In this document: positions 63,069 through 64,000 of the stretch, piece by piece
Position numbering within the stretch: position 1 is the first letter of the stretch
Layout of the letters: every line of letters begins with the position of its first letter
Assembly (NCBI GenBank): GCA_963745765.1
Contig: CAVUYQ010000030.1
Span: 1 to 64,000 of the forward strand
DNA length: 64,000 nucleotides
Source of the DNA: Ww85 sp963745765
Lineage (GTDB): Bacteria; Desulfobacterota; Desulfobulbia; Desulfobulbales; Desulfocapsaceae
Reading direction: 5' to 3'
Translations under genes and position numbers: made by a program
The notes under the pieces: model-generated
The model's input: only the letters and a program-made list of their open reading frames with translations
Told to the model about the DNA's origin: nothing
The model's database searches: none

Positions 63069-64000
63069 ATGACACTTTTTCTGGATATCGTTCTCATCGT
63101 TCTCCCTGTTTTCTTTATTATCGGTCTCGGTTTTTCATTGAAGGATACCGGGCTTGTTGACCGCAGTTTTCTCTTTCAGTTAAACCGGCTTATTTATTAC
63201 GTTGCCCTGCCGGCACTGCTCTTCTATAAAATTTCCACCGCCAATTTTTCGGCGAGTTTCAATCCTGTTCTGCTTGCAGGAATGATCATTTCCGTTGTCA
63301 TTGTTTTCGGCGTCAGCTATCTCTACAGCGTCTTCAGAGGATACCCGCCGGCAATGAGAGGTGCCTTCAGCCAGGGATCATTCCGTGGCAATATGGCCTA
63401 CATGGGTCTGCCCATTGTTTTCAACGCCTATGGGGAGAGTGGTTTTGCTGTTGCGGGTATTCTGCTCGGTTTTCTTGTCCCGGTTTTAAACTTTTTCGCC
63501 GTACTGGCCCTGTTGCTTCCCCAACAGCAGCGTGAGCACAAAATTGGAGCATCATTCTGGGCCTATCAGTTTGTCTTCAATCCGCTCATCGTTGCATCTT
63601 TTGTCGGGGTTATCTGGAGCTTTTTCAATATTCCTATGCCGCCCGTGCTCGACAAAGCACTGAGTATTCTGACCGGTATGTCGCTGCCGCTCGCCCTTAT
63701 CGCGATCGGGGCATCTTTTTCTCCAAAGGCAATGCAGGCGGAAATAGGAAAAGCCTTGCTTGCCACGGGAATCAAGCTGATGTGGATGCCGCTGTTGACG
63801 GCAGGGATCCTGCTGTCCTTCGGAATAAAAGGAGAGGAACTGGCAATCGGTGTGATTTTTGCCGGAACTCCGACGGCGACCACTGCCTATATCATGGCCC
63901 AACAGCTGAAATCCGATGCCGAACTCTCGGGATCTATCATCATGCTTTCAACAATGCTGTCCATTATTTCCTATTCAGTTGCTCTTTATATCCTGAAGTC
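63069..64000 (+). CDS. Auxin efflux carrier (AEC) family permease, partial
   Basis: A membrane transporter of the AEC family cut by the window edge at 64000 (about 310 codons seen of ~320). Helices include LDIVLIVLPVFFIIGLGFSLKD, LNRLIYYVALPALLFYKIS, the typical GSFRGNMAYMGLPIVF, and near the C-terminal end GVIFAGTPTATTAYIMAQQL. The start is ATG at 63069. Transport of malonate, malate or another organic acid is usual for the family; the substrate is unknown. About 270 bases without other features separate it from the divergent ocd-arginase operon. Confidence 0.9.
   Translation, partial: MTLFLDIVLIVLPVFFIIGLGFSLKDTGLVDRSFLFQLNRLIYYVALPALLFYKISTANFSASFNPVLLAGMIISVVIVFGVSYLYSVFRGYPPAMRGAFSQGSFRGNMAYMGLPIVFNAYGESGFAVAGILLGFLVPVLNFFAVLALLLPQQQREHKIGASFWAYQFVFNPLIVASFVGVIWSFFNIPMPPVLDKALSILTGMSLPLALIAIGASFSPKAMQAEIGKALLATGIKLMWMPLLTAGILLSFGIKGEELAIGVIFAGTPTATTAYIMAQQLKSDAELSGSIIMLSTMLSIISYSVALYILK

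Overview
The window looks like a chromosomal segment of an anaerobic sulfur-metabolising bacterium, most likely Desulfobacterota and perhaps Desulfobulbales-like. The evidence is a stand-alone dsrC, a corrinoid methyltransferase operon, a cobA-hemD fusion, TRAP carriers, a full branched-chain amino acid ABC operon and many iron-sulfur proteins. The taxonomic call is inference from gene content; no 16S rRNA is present.

Layout. 0-7 kb, mostly minus strand: the damaged 3' end of a zinc alcohol dehydrogenase, then a complete corrinoid one-carbon operon (UroD-fold methyltransferase I, corrinoid protein, methyl-THF methyltransferase, MetH-activation-like protein, RACo-like reactivase), then a second UroD-fold protein and a decayed TRAP dctQ. 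7-8.7 kb: gene-poor, with an IS3-family remnant and an initiator tRNA-Met. 8.8-15 kb: thioesterase, apgM and hom on the minus strand, diverging from adk, cobA-hemD and a small cereblon-like CULT-domain protein. 15-27 kb: a large SNF2 helicase, PpiD, dsrC, an ATP-grasp/zinc-ribbon pair, a bactofilin/M23 peptidase pair and an ABC-F ATPase. 27-32 kb: livKHMGF. 32.7-46.5 kb: a CMD protein, a class IV aminotransferase with an in-frame amber codon, and an envelope or glycan-like cluster (acyltransferase, two glycosyltransferases, SAM methyltransferase, GlpD-like oxidoreductase, DUF3482 GTPase with DUF2868 membrane protein, FecR-like secreted protein). 47-55 kb: a DUF362/polyferredoxin pair, DUF3124, a K+ channel, and a DUF2318/FtsX-permease/ATPase set resembling part of the Campylobacter iron-uptake locus. 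55-64 kb: cimA, a TRAP dctPQM set, an arginase/ornithine cyclodeaminase operon with a MITE exactly at the arginase stop, and an AEC permease running off the edge.

A striking window-wide feature is the number of otherwise well conserved genes broken by single-base indels (about 16 events) or single stop codons. Protein similarity resumes cleanly in the new frame, so these look either very recent or like sequencing/assembly errors. I annotate such genes across the break and give the position of each break.

The most interesting items are the CULT-domain protein with an intact tri-tryptophan cage, the complete corrinoid methyltransferase operon behind a palindromic operator-like site, the arginase-stop MITE, the arginine-to-proline operon, and the in-frame TAG in the aminotransferase.
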